Positions 52,469-60,491 of a DNA stretch of 64,000 nucleotides are shown here, piece by piece. The notes under the pieces were generated by a model. It did not search any database, was not told the DNA's origin, and saw nothing but the letters and a program-made list of their open reading frames with translations. This stretch comes from UBA12481 sp942493265 (GTDB taxonomy: Bacteria > Bacteroidota > Bacteroidia > Bacteroidales > UBA12481): assembly GCA_942493265.1 (NCBI GenBank), contig OW818688.1:1054001-1118000 (forward strand), given 5' to 3'. The position numbers and the translations under genes were made by a program. Position 1 is the stretch's first letter. Every line of letters starts with the position of its first letter.

Positions 52469-53644
52469 TCAGGGGATGCCGGGTCAGGTAAAAGGGCTCA
52501 CAGATCACGATTTCTGATACTGGGGTTACTATTGCTCACCTGTTACCGCGCTCCTGCGCAGGTTAGTGTGAACGGCTATATTTCAGATATGCAGTCGGTT
52601 ATGTTTGAAAAGATCGATCGGCCCTGGACGATCGACAACCTGTTCCATAACCGGTTAAATTTCAAGGCTGCAATGGGCTGTCAGGCCAATGCCGTTGTGG
52701 AAGTCAGAAATCGCTTCCTGTTCGGTGAAACGGTGAAATATTTTCCCGGATATGATGAGATGATCGGTCGGGACCGGGGATGGCTTGATATGAGCTGGAA
52801 CCTGTTTTCCGATACCTCCTTTATCCTCAACACCACCATCGACCGTGCATATATTGATTTGAATATGGGAAAGTTGCAGGCTACGATCGGCAGGCAGCGA
52901 ATTAACTGGGGGATGAATTACGTTTGGAATCCGAATGATCTGTTCAATGCGTACAGTTTTTTTGATTTCGATTATGTTGAACGGCCGGGCAGCGACGCCA
53001 TCCGGCTTCAGTATTATTTTACCCCGTCGGCACACCTTGAGCTGGTGGGAAAGATGAACAGCAACGATCAGTTCAGCTATGCAGGTTTGTTCCGGTTTTC
53101 TTTGGCAGGATATGATTTCCAGGTGCTGGGCGGCCAGGTTGATGAAAAGGAAATCGTTGCCGGGGGAGGGTTTTCAGGATATATCGGTCCGGTTTCACTG
53201 AACGGGGAGATCACTTATCTCCATCCACGTAAAACGGCTACCCAACCCGATGCCGCCGTGATTGCCGGAGGGGGCCTCAGTTACCTCACCCCCTTCAAGC
53301 TGAATATCCAGTTTGAATATTTATACAATCAGGCAGCCAGTCAGACTGATGTGACCAGTTTTACAGATTTCTATTACCGCAATCTAACGGTACGCGATCT
53401 GTCCATCGCTCCGCATACCTTGTTTGCCAACTTCAGTTATCCGGTTACGCCCCTGTTCAATGCCGGTTTGGCAGCTATGTATTTCCCAAAACTTAACGGC
53501 TTTTTTGCGGGGCCTTCACTCGACTTATCGCTCCGTGGCGACCTTGATCTCTCTTTCATTTTGCAGCATTTCACAGTGGAAATGCAGGAGGGGGCGGAGC
53601 AGAAGGCGACGCTGGGGTTTTTAAGGTTAAAGTGGAGCTTTTAG
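52427..53644 (+). CDS. Outer-membrane barrel protein of the LolA/ABC operon
   Basis: The protein has 405 residues. After a signal-like segment (LILGLLLLTCYRAPAQ) come repeated beta strands: WLDMSWNLFSDTSFI, QATIGRQRINWGMNYVWNPN, LQYYFTPSAHLELVGKM and the end TLGFLRLKWSF. This fits a porin-like barrel. The first 15 residues before the signal core are coded by the heptamer array, so the true start may be the GTG at 52460 rather than the ATG at 52427. It closes the TetR operon and may receive the exported cargo at the outer membrane. Confidence 0.75.
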   Translation: MRFEFRILSSEVGDSGDAGSGKRAHRSRFLILGLLLLTCYRAPAQVSVNGYISDMQSVMFEKIDRPWTIDNLFHNRLNFKAAMGCQANAVVEVRNRFLFGETVKYFPGYDEMIGRDRGWLDMSWNLFSDTSFILNTTIDRAYIDLNMGKLQATIGRQRINWGMNYVWNPNDLFNAYSFFDFDYVERPGSDAIRLQYYFTPSAHLELVGKMNSNDQFSYAGLFRFSLAGYDFQVLGGQVDEKEIVAGGGFSGYIGPVSLNGEITYLHPRKTATQPDAAVIAGGGLSYLTPFKLNIQFEYLYNQAASQTDVTSFTDFYYRNLTVRDLSIAPHTLFANFSYPVTPLFNAGLAAMYFPKLNGFFAGPSLDLSLRGDLDLSFILQHFTVEMQEGAEQKATLGFLRLKWSF

Positions 53645-53660
53645 TAGCTGAAAATCTTAA

Positions 53661-53719
53661 GCCCCTCGTTGGAGGAAGGCGGTCACGACTTTCGTCGGGA
53701 TGACACTGCTACGAGGGGC
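53661..53719. repeat. Solo copy of the intergenic repeat found at 47210
   Basis: Terminal inverted repeats GCCCCTCGT and ACGAGGGGC bound a 59-bp unit with an internal hairpin CGACTTTCGTCG. It is a diverged copy of the 47210-47268 arm: the two share GCCCCTCGTT, GGAAGGCGGTC and CGGGATGACAC. Confidence 0.75.
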
Positions 53720-53792
53720 GTGTGAGTGCACCTTTAAACTTATCTTCGAATCCATAACTTCAAGTATCTTTAAGCACCAAAAAAGCCTTTAC

Positions 53793-54992
53793 ATGTTACG
53801 ACCACTGGCCATTATGCTCACGGGTGCGATCTTGCTTACCGCCTGCCAAAATGAATCCAAAACCGACTTAATTACCATCGACATTCTGGAAGGTCTGAAA
53901 ACCGAAAAAGAGTTCCGGCTGAGTGAAATAGCGGACAATGTGGAATACGTAAAACTCGAAACCACCCCGGAGTGCCTGCTATCCCGTGCATCTTATACAA
54001 TTGGTAAAAAATATATCCTGGCAGTTCAGGATAACCCGGAACAGATATTCCTTTTCGACCGGAAGGGAAAGCTTCTGCGAAAAATCGGTCAGCGCGGCAA
54101 AGGTCCCGGCGAATATACCAGCATGACTCCAACCGAAATGGATCCGGATGAAACGTACATTCTGGTGACGGATTTTCAGAATGATCAGTTGCTAAAATTT
54201 GATGTGGAGGGTAAGTTTATCACCCACATAAAATACCGCGAAGTATTCGACGGGGATGTGGCTGCCATCCTGATAAAAAATGCGGATGAGATCTGGATAT
54301 CACTGGATTATCCACTCCTCGACAAAAAGAATTTTCCACTGCTGCGGAAACTCGACCGGAATTTCAAACAGACCGATTCCCTGTATCCGATCACGAGTGG
54401 CATTACTCCTGATGTTGGGCGCACCTGGGGGCACGGGGATCTCTACCAGCATGGAGGGGTTTTGCGGTACCGTCAATATTCAACCGATACTATTTTCAGT
54501 GAATACCGGGGCAAATTGATTCCCCATATTTATTTCCCGATCCGGAAGGACCATCTGCCCGGGCCCTATACCATATACAGTCAGCATAAAAATCCAGGCG
54601 GGTATTCGTATGTTTCAAACATGACCGAGATAAAGGATTATTACCTGTTTTATGCCCGTGTGGTTCCTGATCAGGGCGGCTACATGATCTATTCAAAGAA
54701 AACCGGAAACCTGTTCCTGCTGAAAAAATACCCGCTTCCCCCACCCTTTGAATACCAGCGGCAACAATTTTTGAATGATCTTGACGGGATGGTGAATCCT
54801 GACCAATTAATTTTCAGTAATGACTACCTGGTTCAAAGCCATGAAGTTATTGAGCTCAGGGACCTTCTCGAAAAGGGAAGTCCGCAGTCCGCCGACGTCA
54901 GGTTTCCGGCCAAAAGAAATGAATTTACAGAGCTTATAAAATCGGGGAAGGATGATGACAATCCGATTCTCCAGATCTTCCATCTAAAATAA
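53793..54992 (+). CDS. 6-bladed beta-propeller lipoprotein (first paralogue)
   Basis: The protein has 399 residues from the ATG at 53793; the frame is open further upstream without a signal. The lipobox is LLTAC (Cys at about 18). NHL/6-bladed propeller blades include IFLFDRKGKLLRKIGQRGKG, PGEY and LLKFDVEGKFITHIKYRE. The end is KSGKDDDNPILQIFHLK. The paralogue at 56483 shares the same order, but a hipBA pair lies in between. It should sit on the outer-membrane surface or the periplasmic side; the function is unknown. Confidence 0.85.
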   Translation: MLRPLAIMLTGAILLTACQNESKTDLITIDILEGLKTEKEFRLSEIADNVEYVKLETTPECLLSRASYTIGKKYILAVQDNPEQIFLFDRKGKLLRKIGQRGKGPGEYTSMTPTEMDPDETYILVTDFQNDQLLKFDVEGKFITHIKYREVFDGDVAAILIKNADEIWISLDYPLLDKKNFPLLRKLDRNFKQTDSLYPITSGITPDVGRTWGHGDLYQHGGVLRYRQYSTDTIFSEYRGKLIPHIYFPIRKDHLPGPYTIYSQHKNPGGYSYVSNMTEIKDYYLFYARVVPDQGGYMIYSKKTGNLFLLKKYPLPPPFEYQRQQFLNDLDGMVNPDQLIFSNDYLVQSHEVIELRDLLEKGSPQSADVRFPAKRNEFTELIKSGKDDDNPILQIFHLK

Positions 54993-55017
54993 ATTTTTAT
55001 AGCTAAAATATTATTCA

Positions 55018-55025
55018 TAATTTTG
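55018..55025 (+). promoter_or_regulatory. Candidate -7 element before hipB
   Basis: TAATTTTG matches TAnnTTTG exactly, but no good -33 box is seen. The predicted start would be at or next to the hipB ATG at 55030, so the mRNA may be nearly leaderless. Confidence 0.4.
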
Positions 55026-55029
55026 ATAT

Positions 55030-55374
55030 ATGGATTTAACAGATCATATATTATCTGATATTGAATTAATACTTGATGATTTTAATCCTGGGGCAATTGC
55101 CAGGGAAATTGCAGGTAAAATGAAGCTGCGCCGGCTGGAACTCGACTTATCCCAGCAAGCGCTGGCAAAACGCTCAGGGGTTAGTCTGGGTACACTAAAG
55201 CGTTTTGAAACCCAATCGGAAATATCTCTCAAGCATTTACTGATGATTTCGATAGCCTTGGAAGCGACTGATGAATTTCACCGGTTGTTCACACGGAAGC
55301 AGTATCAGAGCATTGATGAACTGATGCAGGAAAAAAAGGCAATAACCAGAAAGCGAGGCAGGAAAAATGCTTAA
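55030..55374 (+). CDS. hipB: HipB-like antitoxin, XRE family
   Basis: The protein has 114 residues. The helix-turn-helix is RRLELDLSQQALAKRSGVSL followed by GTLKRFETQSEISLKHLLMI. The C-terminal tail is basic (KKAITRKRGRKN). In the HipBA module it binds DNA and HipA. It overlaps hipA by 8 bp. A palindrome with 5-N8-5 geometry lies within its first codons. Confidence 0.85.
   Translation: MDLTDHILSDIELILDDFNPGAIAREIAGKMKLRRLELDLSQQALAKRSGVSLGTLKRFETQSEISLKHLLMISIALEATDEFHRLFTRKQYQSIDELMQEKKAITRKRGRKNA
55040..55057 (+). promoter_or_regulatory. Candidate HipB operator
   Basis: CAGATCATATATTATCTG is a near-perfect 18-bp palindrome (8 of 9 pairs symmetrical) with 5-bp half-sites CAGAT and ATCTG separated by 8 bp. 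The E. coli hip operators have the same 5-N8-5 layout with other half-sites (TATCC and GGATA). It lies in hipB codons 4-10, just after a candidate -7 element. Confidence 0.5.
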
Positions 55375-56470
55375 GCCAATAGATTTGCTCCGAGTTTGCC
55401 TGGATGATATAACGGTTGGCAGGCTGGCGATGGCTCCTGACGGGAGATGTGTTTTTGAATATGATCCCCGGTGGATCGAATCCGGATTCTCCATTTCGCC
55501 CTTTTACCTGCCGCTCCGTGCTGGTGCTTTTACTGCAAGACCCGAGCCTTTCGAAGGATCATTCGGTGTATTCAGTGACAGTCTTCCCGATGGTTGGGGC
55601 AACCTGCTTCTCGACAGACTGTTGATTAAAGAAGGAATCCGTCCCGGCACCTTAACTCCGCTCCAACGGCTGAGCCTGGTTGGAAATTCAGGAATGGGTG
55701 CTCTTACTTACCACCCCGAAAACAGCCTTGGCCCTATTGATGATCAATCTGATCTGAACTATCTGGCCGGCGAAGTTGAAAAAGTCCTGGGTGAGGAAAA
55801 TTCCGGTAATTTTGAACTCCTTTATTATAAAAACGGGTCCTCCGGCGGTGCCAGGCCAAAAGTTTTGCTGACCATTGATCAGGAGCCCTGGCTCGTGAAA
55901 TTCAGGTCGACCTATGATCCGGAAAATATAGGGGCCATTGAATACCAGTACTCCCTCGATGCAAAGAAGTGTGGAATTGATATGCCTGAAACCAGGCTCT
56001 TTGAGGGCAGGTATTTCGGAGTCCGCCGTTTCGACCGTGAAAAAGGGATCAAGATTCACATGCATACCGCCAGTGGATTGTTGTATGCCAGCCACAGGCT
56101 TCCTTCGCTCGACTATTCCGATCTGATGAAAGCCACGATGATTCTGACACGCAACATGGATGAAGTGATCAAAATTTACAGGCTCATGGTTTTCAATGTA
56201 TTTAAGGGTAATAAAGACGACCATGCCAAAAACTTCTCATTTCTGTACAGTGACAGTGCCTGGCACCTCTCACCCGCCTATGATCTTGTACCCGCTGACG
56301 GATTCAATGGAAACCATTGCACAACCATAAATGGCAAGGGCAACCCCGACCGACAGGATGTGTTTGAAACTGCTGAGAATGGAGGGCTTTCCGGAAAACT
56401 GGCAAAATCAATTTATGATGAAATGATCTCCATACTTGCCGGCCATGATGCCGGCCGCACTGACATATAA
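55367..56470 (+). CDS. hipA: HipA-family serine/threonine kinase toxin
   Basis: The protein has 367 residues. The N-subdomain (MLKPIDLLRVCLDDITVGRL, FEGSFGVFSDSLPDGWGNLL) is part of the same polypeptide, so this is not the split HipS/HipT form. The kinase core has LVGNSGMGALTYHPE, SSGGARPKVLL with the candidate autophosphorylation Ser, and FGVRRFDREKG. The catalytic loop is KGNKDDHAKNFSFLY and LSPAYDLVPADG holds the metal-binding Asp. HipA toxins block translation by phosphorylating GltX or other targets. It is shorter than E. coli HipA (440) but has all core motifs. Confidence 0.88.
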   Translation: MLKPIDLLRVCLDDITVGRLAMAPDGRCVFEYDPRWIESGFSISPFYLPLRAGAFTARPEPFEGSFGVFSDSLPDGWGNLLLDRLLIKEGIRPGTLTPLQRLSLVGNSGMGALTYHPENSLGPIDDQSDLNYLAGEVEKVLGEENSGNFELLYYKNGSSGGARPKVLLTIDQEPWLVKFRSTYDPENIGAIEYQYSLDAKKCGIDMPETRLFEGRYFGVRRFDREKGIKIHMHTASGLLYASHRLPSLDYSDLMKATMILTRNMDEVIKIYRLMVFNVFKGNKDDHAKNFSFLYSDSAWHLSPAYDLVPADGFNGNHCTTINGKGNPDRQDVFETAENGGLSGKLAKSIYDEMISILAGHDAGRTDI

Positions 56471-56482
56471 ATTACTAAACCA

Positions 56483-57688
56483 ATGAATATAAAGCTAATT
56501 ACCGCATCATTCCTGATGTTACTCCTCCTGTCATGCAGCACCGAAAAACCTGTTGCCATCACCACTATTGACATCCTCGACGGCCTGAAAAGTGAAAAAG
56601 AGTTGCGGCTGAGTGAAATTGTGGATGGTGTGGAATACGTAAAACTGGAAACGAGCAGTGAATGTTTGTTTTCCTGGGCGAGCTTCTCCGTTGGGGAAAA
56701 ATATATCCTTGCCGTACAGCAGTATGGCCCGGCCCAGATTTTCCTCTTCGACCGCAGCGGAAAATTCATCCGTAAAATCGGCGGCGAAGGCAAAGGTCCG
56801 CTGGAATATACCAGCTTGTCAACCGTAGTGACCGATCCGGAAGAAACCTATATTCTGGTCAACGACTACCAGCGGGATATTCTCATGAAATATGATTTTG
56901 ACGGGAATGTAACCGCCACTTTCAGGTACAAGGAACAGCTGGATTGGGATATTTCGGATATTGTGGTAAAAGGTTCAGATGAGATATTCTGCCGGATCGA
57001 CTATCCCCTGTTGGAAAAAAAGAACTTTTACCTGATCCGCAAAATGGACGCCGGGTTCAGGCAGACCGATTCGCTTTTTCCGGTAAACACGAAGCTGACA
57101 GGCGGCAATGGCTTTGCCTGGGGATCCAGTGATTTTTATCTCCAAAACGGAGCCATTCAGTTCAGGCAGTATTCATTTGATACGCTATATGGGGAATCGA
57201 AAGGGAAAATGGTTCCGCGCTTCTTTTTCCCCATCGGGGCCGATCATTTACCCGGGCCCTACCTGGTTTCGGGCTTGCACAAGCAGATGATGGAATATAC
57301 CAGCATCATGAGCTTTGCTGAATTTGCTGATTATCTGCTATTAAACACCAATGTTGTACCCCGAAAAGGAGGTACCGTTGTGTACTCCAAATCCTCTGGT
57401 GAAATCTTTAAACTGAAGAAATACCCGCCCTGCCCTCCAGATACCCTGGGTCGGCGGCACCTGCTCAATGATATTGACGGCATCATACATCCCACCTTCC
57501 TGTATACAAAAACCGGACTATGCATTCAATCTCATCAAATTCTTGATTTGAAAGAAAAACTCGAAAGCGGTTGCCCGGAAGTCACCGGAATCAAATTTCC
57601 TGCAAAACGGCAGCAATTGATTGATCTGGTGAAGGCGAGCAAGGAAGATGACAATCCTATCCTTCAAATTTTCCATTTGAAATTGTAG
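56483..57688 (+). CDS. 6-bladed beta-propeller lipoprotein (second paralogue)
   Basis: The protein has 401 residues. The lipobox is LLLLSC with Cys at about 14. The paralogue at 53793 is alike throughout: ITTIDILDGLKSEKELRLSE against ITIDILEGLKTEKEFRLSE, DRSGKFIRKIGGEGKG, KADKEDDNPILQIFHLKL-like ends. It lies 12 bp after hipA. The stop codon TAG is the second to fourth base of a palindromic repeat that starts at 57685, so the repeat supplied the stop. Confidence 0.85.
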   Translation: MNIKLITASFLMLLLLSCSTEKPVAITTIDILDGLKSEKELRLSEIVDGVEYVKLETSSECLFSWASFSVGEKYILAVQQYGPAQIFLFDRSGKFIRKIGGEGKGPLEYTSLSTVVTDPEETYILVNDYQRDILMKYDFDGNVTATFRYKEQLDWDISDIVVKGSDEIFCRIDYPLLEKKNFYLIRKMDAGFRQTDSLFPVNTKLTGGNGFAWGSSDFYLQNGAIQFRQYSFDTLYGESKGKMVPRFFFPIGADHLPGPYLVSGLHKQMMEYTSIMSFAEFADYLLLNTNVVPRKGGTVVYSKSSGEIFKLKKYPPCPPDTLGRRHLLNDIDGIIHPTFLYTKTGLCIQSHQILDLKEKLESGCPEVTGIKFPAKRQQLIDLVKASKEDDNPILQIFHLKL

Positions 57689-57761
57689 AGACGGATAACT
57701 ATCCGTCTCCGCACCGCATCTGCCAGATGGACAATGGAGACGGATAGTTATCCGTCTCTAC
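57685..57761. repeat. Pair of palindromic elements in inverted orientation
   Basis: Two 26-bp copies at 57685-57710 and 57736-57761 are exact reverse complements of each other, with half-site GTAGAGACGGATAA-like sequences. They are separated by 25 bp that includes the smaller palindrome CATCTGCCAGATG. Each copy is itself an imperfect palindrome, related to the element at 43808. Confidence 0.85.
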
Positions 57762-57855
57762 GGGATACCTGCTGTACAAATAGTAAATAAAAACTTCAAC
57801 CTGTTGAAAAGCTGATTGGTTTTAAACAACTTTACGGGATTAAACCTAATTTAAT

Positions 57856-59175
57856 ATGAGTCAGCCAAAAATTATAAACCGCAGGTCTTTCTTCGGAAAA
57901 ATGGCCGGAGCCGCAGGCACCGCAATTGCATTGCCCTATATCATTCCCGGCACTGCCCTGGGAAAAGACGGAGCAACCGCAGCCAGCGACCGCATCGTGA
58001 TGGGAGTTATCGGATCAGGATCTATGGGAACCGGTGACATGCACGAGTTTATGAATAAAAAGGAAGTCCAGATGGTAGCTGCCTGTGATGTCGACAAAGG
58101 ACACCGCGACAATGCCAAAGCAGCCATGGATGCCAAATATGGCAATACGGATGCCCGCGCCCATGCGGATTTCCGTGAGTTCCTCATCAAGGAAAAGCTC
58201 GATGCCGTTTGTCTGGCCCTCCCCGACCAATGGCACGGAATCATTGCAGTAGCCTGCGCCAACGCCAAGCTTGATATATACGGTCAGAAACCCCTTGCCC
58301 GCACGATCTGGGAAGGCAAGAAGATCATTGAAGCCGTTGAAAAAAACAATGTCATCTGGCAAACAGGCAGCTGGCAGCGGTCGGAGGCTCATTTCCACCG
58401 GGCATGCGAGCTGGTGATCAACGGCCGCATCGGCAAGGTTACCCATGTAGAAGTTGGGCTGCCGGATGGCGGACCCACCAATCAGCCTTACCCGGTTCAG
58501 CCGGTACCTGAAGGTCTGGACTGGGACATGTGGCTCGGACCTGCCCCGAAGGAAGCCTATCGAGGGGTGTGCCACTGGGACTGGAGATGGATTCTGGCTT
58601 ATTCAGGCGGACAGCTTACCGACTGGGCCGGTCATCATATCGATATTGCACATTGGGGACTGGGTTTGGACCGTACGGGACCCATCGAAATTGAAGGAAA
58701 GGGAGTTTACCCGCGCGAGGGTATTTTTGACGTTCCCGTTGAATATTCCATTCACGCCACCTATGCCACCGGCGTTAAATTCCATTATGCCAATGCCCGT
58801 AAGGTGCCTCATGGCATGGGTGTTTGCTGGTATGGTGACAATGGCAGCTGGATTCATGTTGACCGTGGTAACCGGTTATTCGCCAGTGATCCGAAAATCC
58901 TGGAAGAAAAAATCGGGGATAATGAAATCAAATTGTACAAGAGCCTCGATCATGTCCAGAACCTGCTCGACTGCATCAGAACCCGCAAGGAAACCATCAC
59001 CCCCTGCCAGGTTGCGCACCGTTCTATTTCTGCAGCCCTGCTTGGAGAAATTGCGATGCTTACCGGAAGGAAACTGAAATGGAATCCGGATACTCAGGAA
59101 TTCCCCGAAGATCCGATTGCAACACGCATGTTAAGGCGTCCGTTCCGGAGCCCATGGAAACTCGAAGGCAACTAA
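57856..59175 (+). CDS. Gfo/Idh/MocA-family oxidoreductase with Tat signal (A)
   Basis: The protein has 439 residues. A twin-arginine signal (INRRSFFGKMAGAAGTAIAL) is followed by the Rossmann domain (VMGVIGSGSMGTGDMHEF, VAACDVDKG) and the C-terminal alpha/beta domain (HIDIAHWGLGLDRTGPIE). At the usual EKP motif it reads IYGQKPLART, with Gln instead of Glu; the Lys is kept. It should oxidise a sugar hydroxyl with NAD(H) in the periplasm. It starts the sugar-oxidation cluster. Confidence 0.87.
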   Translation: MSQPKIINRRSFFGKMAGAAGTAIALPYIIPGTALGKDGATAASDRIVMGVIGSGSMGTGDMHEFMNKKEVQMVAACDVDKGHRDNAKAAMDAKYGNTDARAHADFREFLIKEKLDAVCLALPDQWHGIIAVACANAKLDIYGQKPLARTIWEGKKIIEAVEKNNVIWQTGSWQRSEAHFHRACELVINGRIGKVTHVEVGLPDGGPTNQPYPVQPVPEGLDWDMWLGPAPKEAYRGVCHWDWRWILAYSGGQLTDWAGHHIDIAHWGLGLDRTGPIEIEGKGVYPREGIFDVPVEYSIHATYATGVKFHYANARKVPHGMGVCWYGDNGSWIHVDRGNRLFASDPKILEEKIGDNEIKLYKSLDHVQNLLDCIRTRKETITPCQVAHRSISAALLGEIAMLTGRKLKWNPDTQEFPEDPIATRMLRRPFRSPWKLEGN

Positions 59176-59192
59176 CAAAATCCACTAAAGCA

Positions 59193-60431
59193 ATGAAAAA
59201 GAATATCTTAACCTATATCATATTGACCGGAATACTCGGTTTGTTTTTACTTGCACCCTCCTGCACGCAATCCCCGGTATCCGATGCTCCAAACCGGGCA
59301 CTGATTGTGACAGGACAGAACAACCACGCCTGGCAGGTTTCCACCCCGGCGCTGAAGCAGATTCTGGAAAACACGGGACTTTTTTCCGTCGATATCGCAC
59401 AAGCTCCTGCCGCCGGAAAGGATATGTCGAAGTTCACCCCTGATTTCTCGAAATACCAGGTCATTGTTCTCGACTATAATGGTGATGCATGGCCCGAGGA
59501 AACCAATAAAGCTTTCGTGGCATACGTTGCCGGAGGCGGTGGTGTGGTTGTTTATCATGCTGCCGACAATGCATTCGGCAAATGGAAGGAATACAACCAG
59601 ATAGTAGGATTGGGCGGCTGGTACGACTGGAATGAGCAAAGCGGACCCTATCTCCGGTGGAGAAATGGCGGAGTGGTTCGCGACACCGTTTCCGGACCAA
59701 CCGGCGCGCATGGCGACCAGCATGCTTTCCGCGTAACCCTTCGCGATACCGAACATCCGATTACCAAAGGTCTGCCGGCAGCCTGGATGCATAGCCAGGA
59801 TGAATTGTACAGCCAGCTTCGCGGACCGGGTGAAAACCTGACGGTTTTGGCTACCGCTTATGCGGATACTGCAAAACACGGAACCGGCGAACATGAACCG
59901 GTGCTGATGACCATCAATTATGGGAAAGGGCGTATTTTCCACACCGTACTCGGTCATGCCGGAACGGACACTGACAACCCGGCCATGCAATGCGTCGGAT
60001 TTATAGTAACCATGCAGCGCGGAGCCGAATGGGCCGCTACAGGTACGGTTACGCAGTCTATCCCGGAAGTTTTCCCTACCATAAATGTTGAAAGCAAATG
60101 GCCTTTGTACAGGTCATTAACGCTGGTTGAAATTCTGGCTAACCTGAAAGATTACAAGCCAGGTGATTCACGGTATAACCTTCAGGACCTGACTAATTAT
60201 ATCCGGGCAAACTATGATGGTGGTGAAAAATATGCAGAGATTGAAAAAAACCTGCTTCAGTTTTTAGCCGGTACCGGTTCAGCAGATGTTAAAAACTATA
60301 TCTGCAAGGAAATCAGTGTTTATGGCACCGATAAAGCCCTACCGGAATTGAAAAAGCTGCAGAAGAACGAAGAAACTGCAGAAATGGCCCGATATGCCAT
60401 CGAACGCATAACCGGCCAATACACCAATTGA
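59193..60431 (+). CDS. ThuA-domain lipoprotein
   Basis: The protein has 412 residues from the ATG at 59193; the frame is open further back, inside the previous gene. The lipobox LAPSC puts the Cys at about 24. The ThuA/trehalose-utilisation fold (about 35-300) has ALIVTGQNNHAWQVSTPALK, VIVLDYNGDAWPEETNKAFV and GGVVVYHAADNAFGKWKEYN. The last 100 residues are helical, HEAT-like. ThuA proteins accompany Gfo/Idh/MocA enzymes and 3-keto sugar metabolism. It lies 17 bp after oxidoreductase A. Confidence 0.84.
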   Translation: MKKNILTYIILTGILGLFLLAPSCTQSPVSDAPNRALIVTGQNNHAWQVSTPALKQILENTGLFSVDIAQAPAAGKDMSKFTPDFSKYQVIVLDYNGDAWPEETNKAFVAYVAGGGGVVVYHAADNAFGKWKEYNQIVGLGGWYDWNEQSGPYLRWRNGGVVRDTVSGPTGAHGDQHAFRVTLRDTEHPITKGLPAAWMHSQDELYSQLRGPGENLTVLATAYADTAKHGTGEHEPVLMTINYGKGRIFHTVLGHAGTDTDNPAMQCVGFIVTMQRGAEWAATGTVTQSIPEVFPTINVESKWPLYRSLTLVEILANLKDYKPGDSRYNLQDLTNYIRANYDGGEKYAEIEKNLLQFLAGTGSADVKNYICKEISVYGTDKALPELKKLQKNEETAEMARYAIERITGQYTN

Positions 60432-60491
60432 TAACGTACTAATTATTTTATGACTAACCCCGGGATTCAACCTGGGGAAAACCTCCAAACT

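Noticed and set aside
55030..56470. Three-part HipBST module
   Set aside because: The HipS-like N-subdomain is part of the HipA polypeptide, and no third gene fits between the two.
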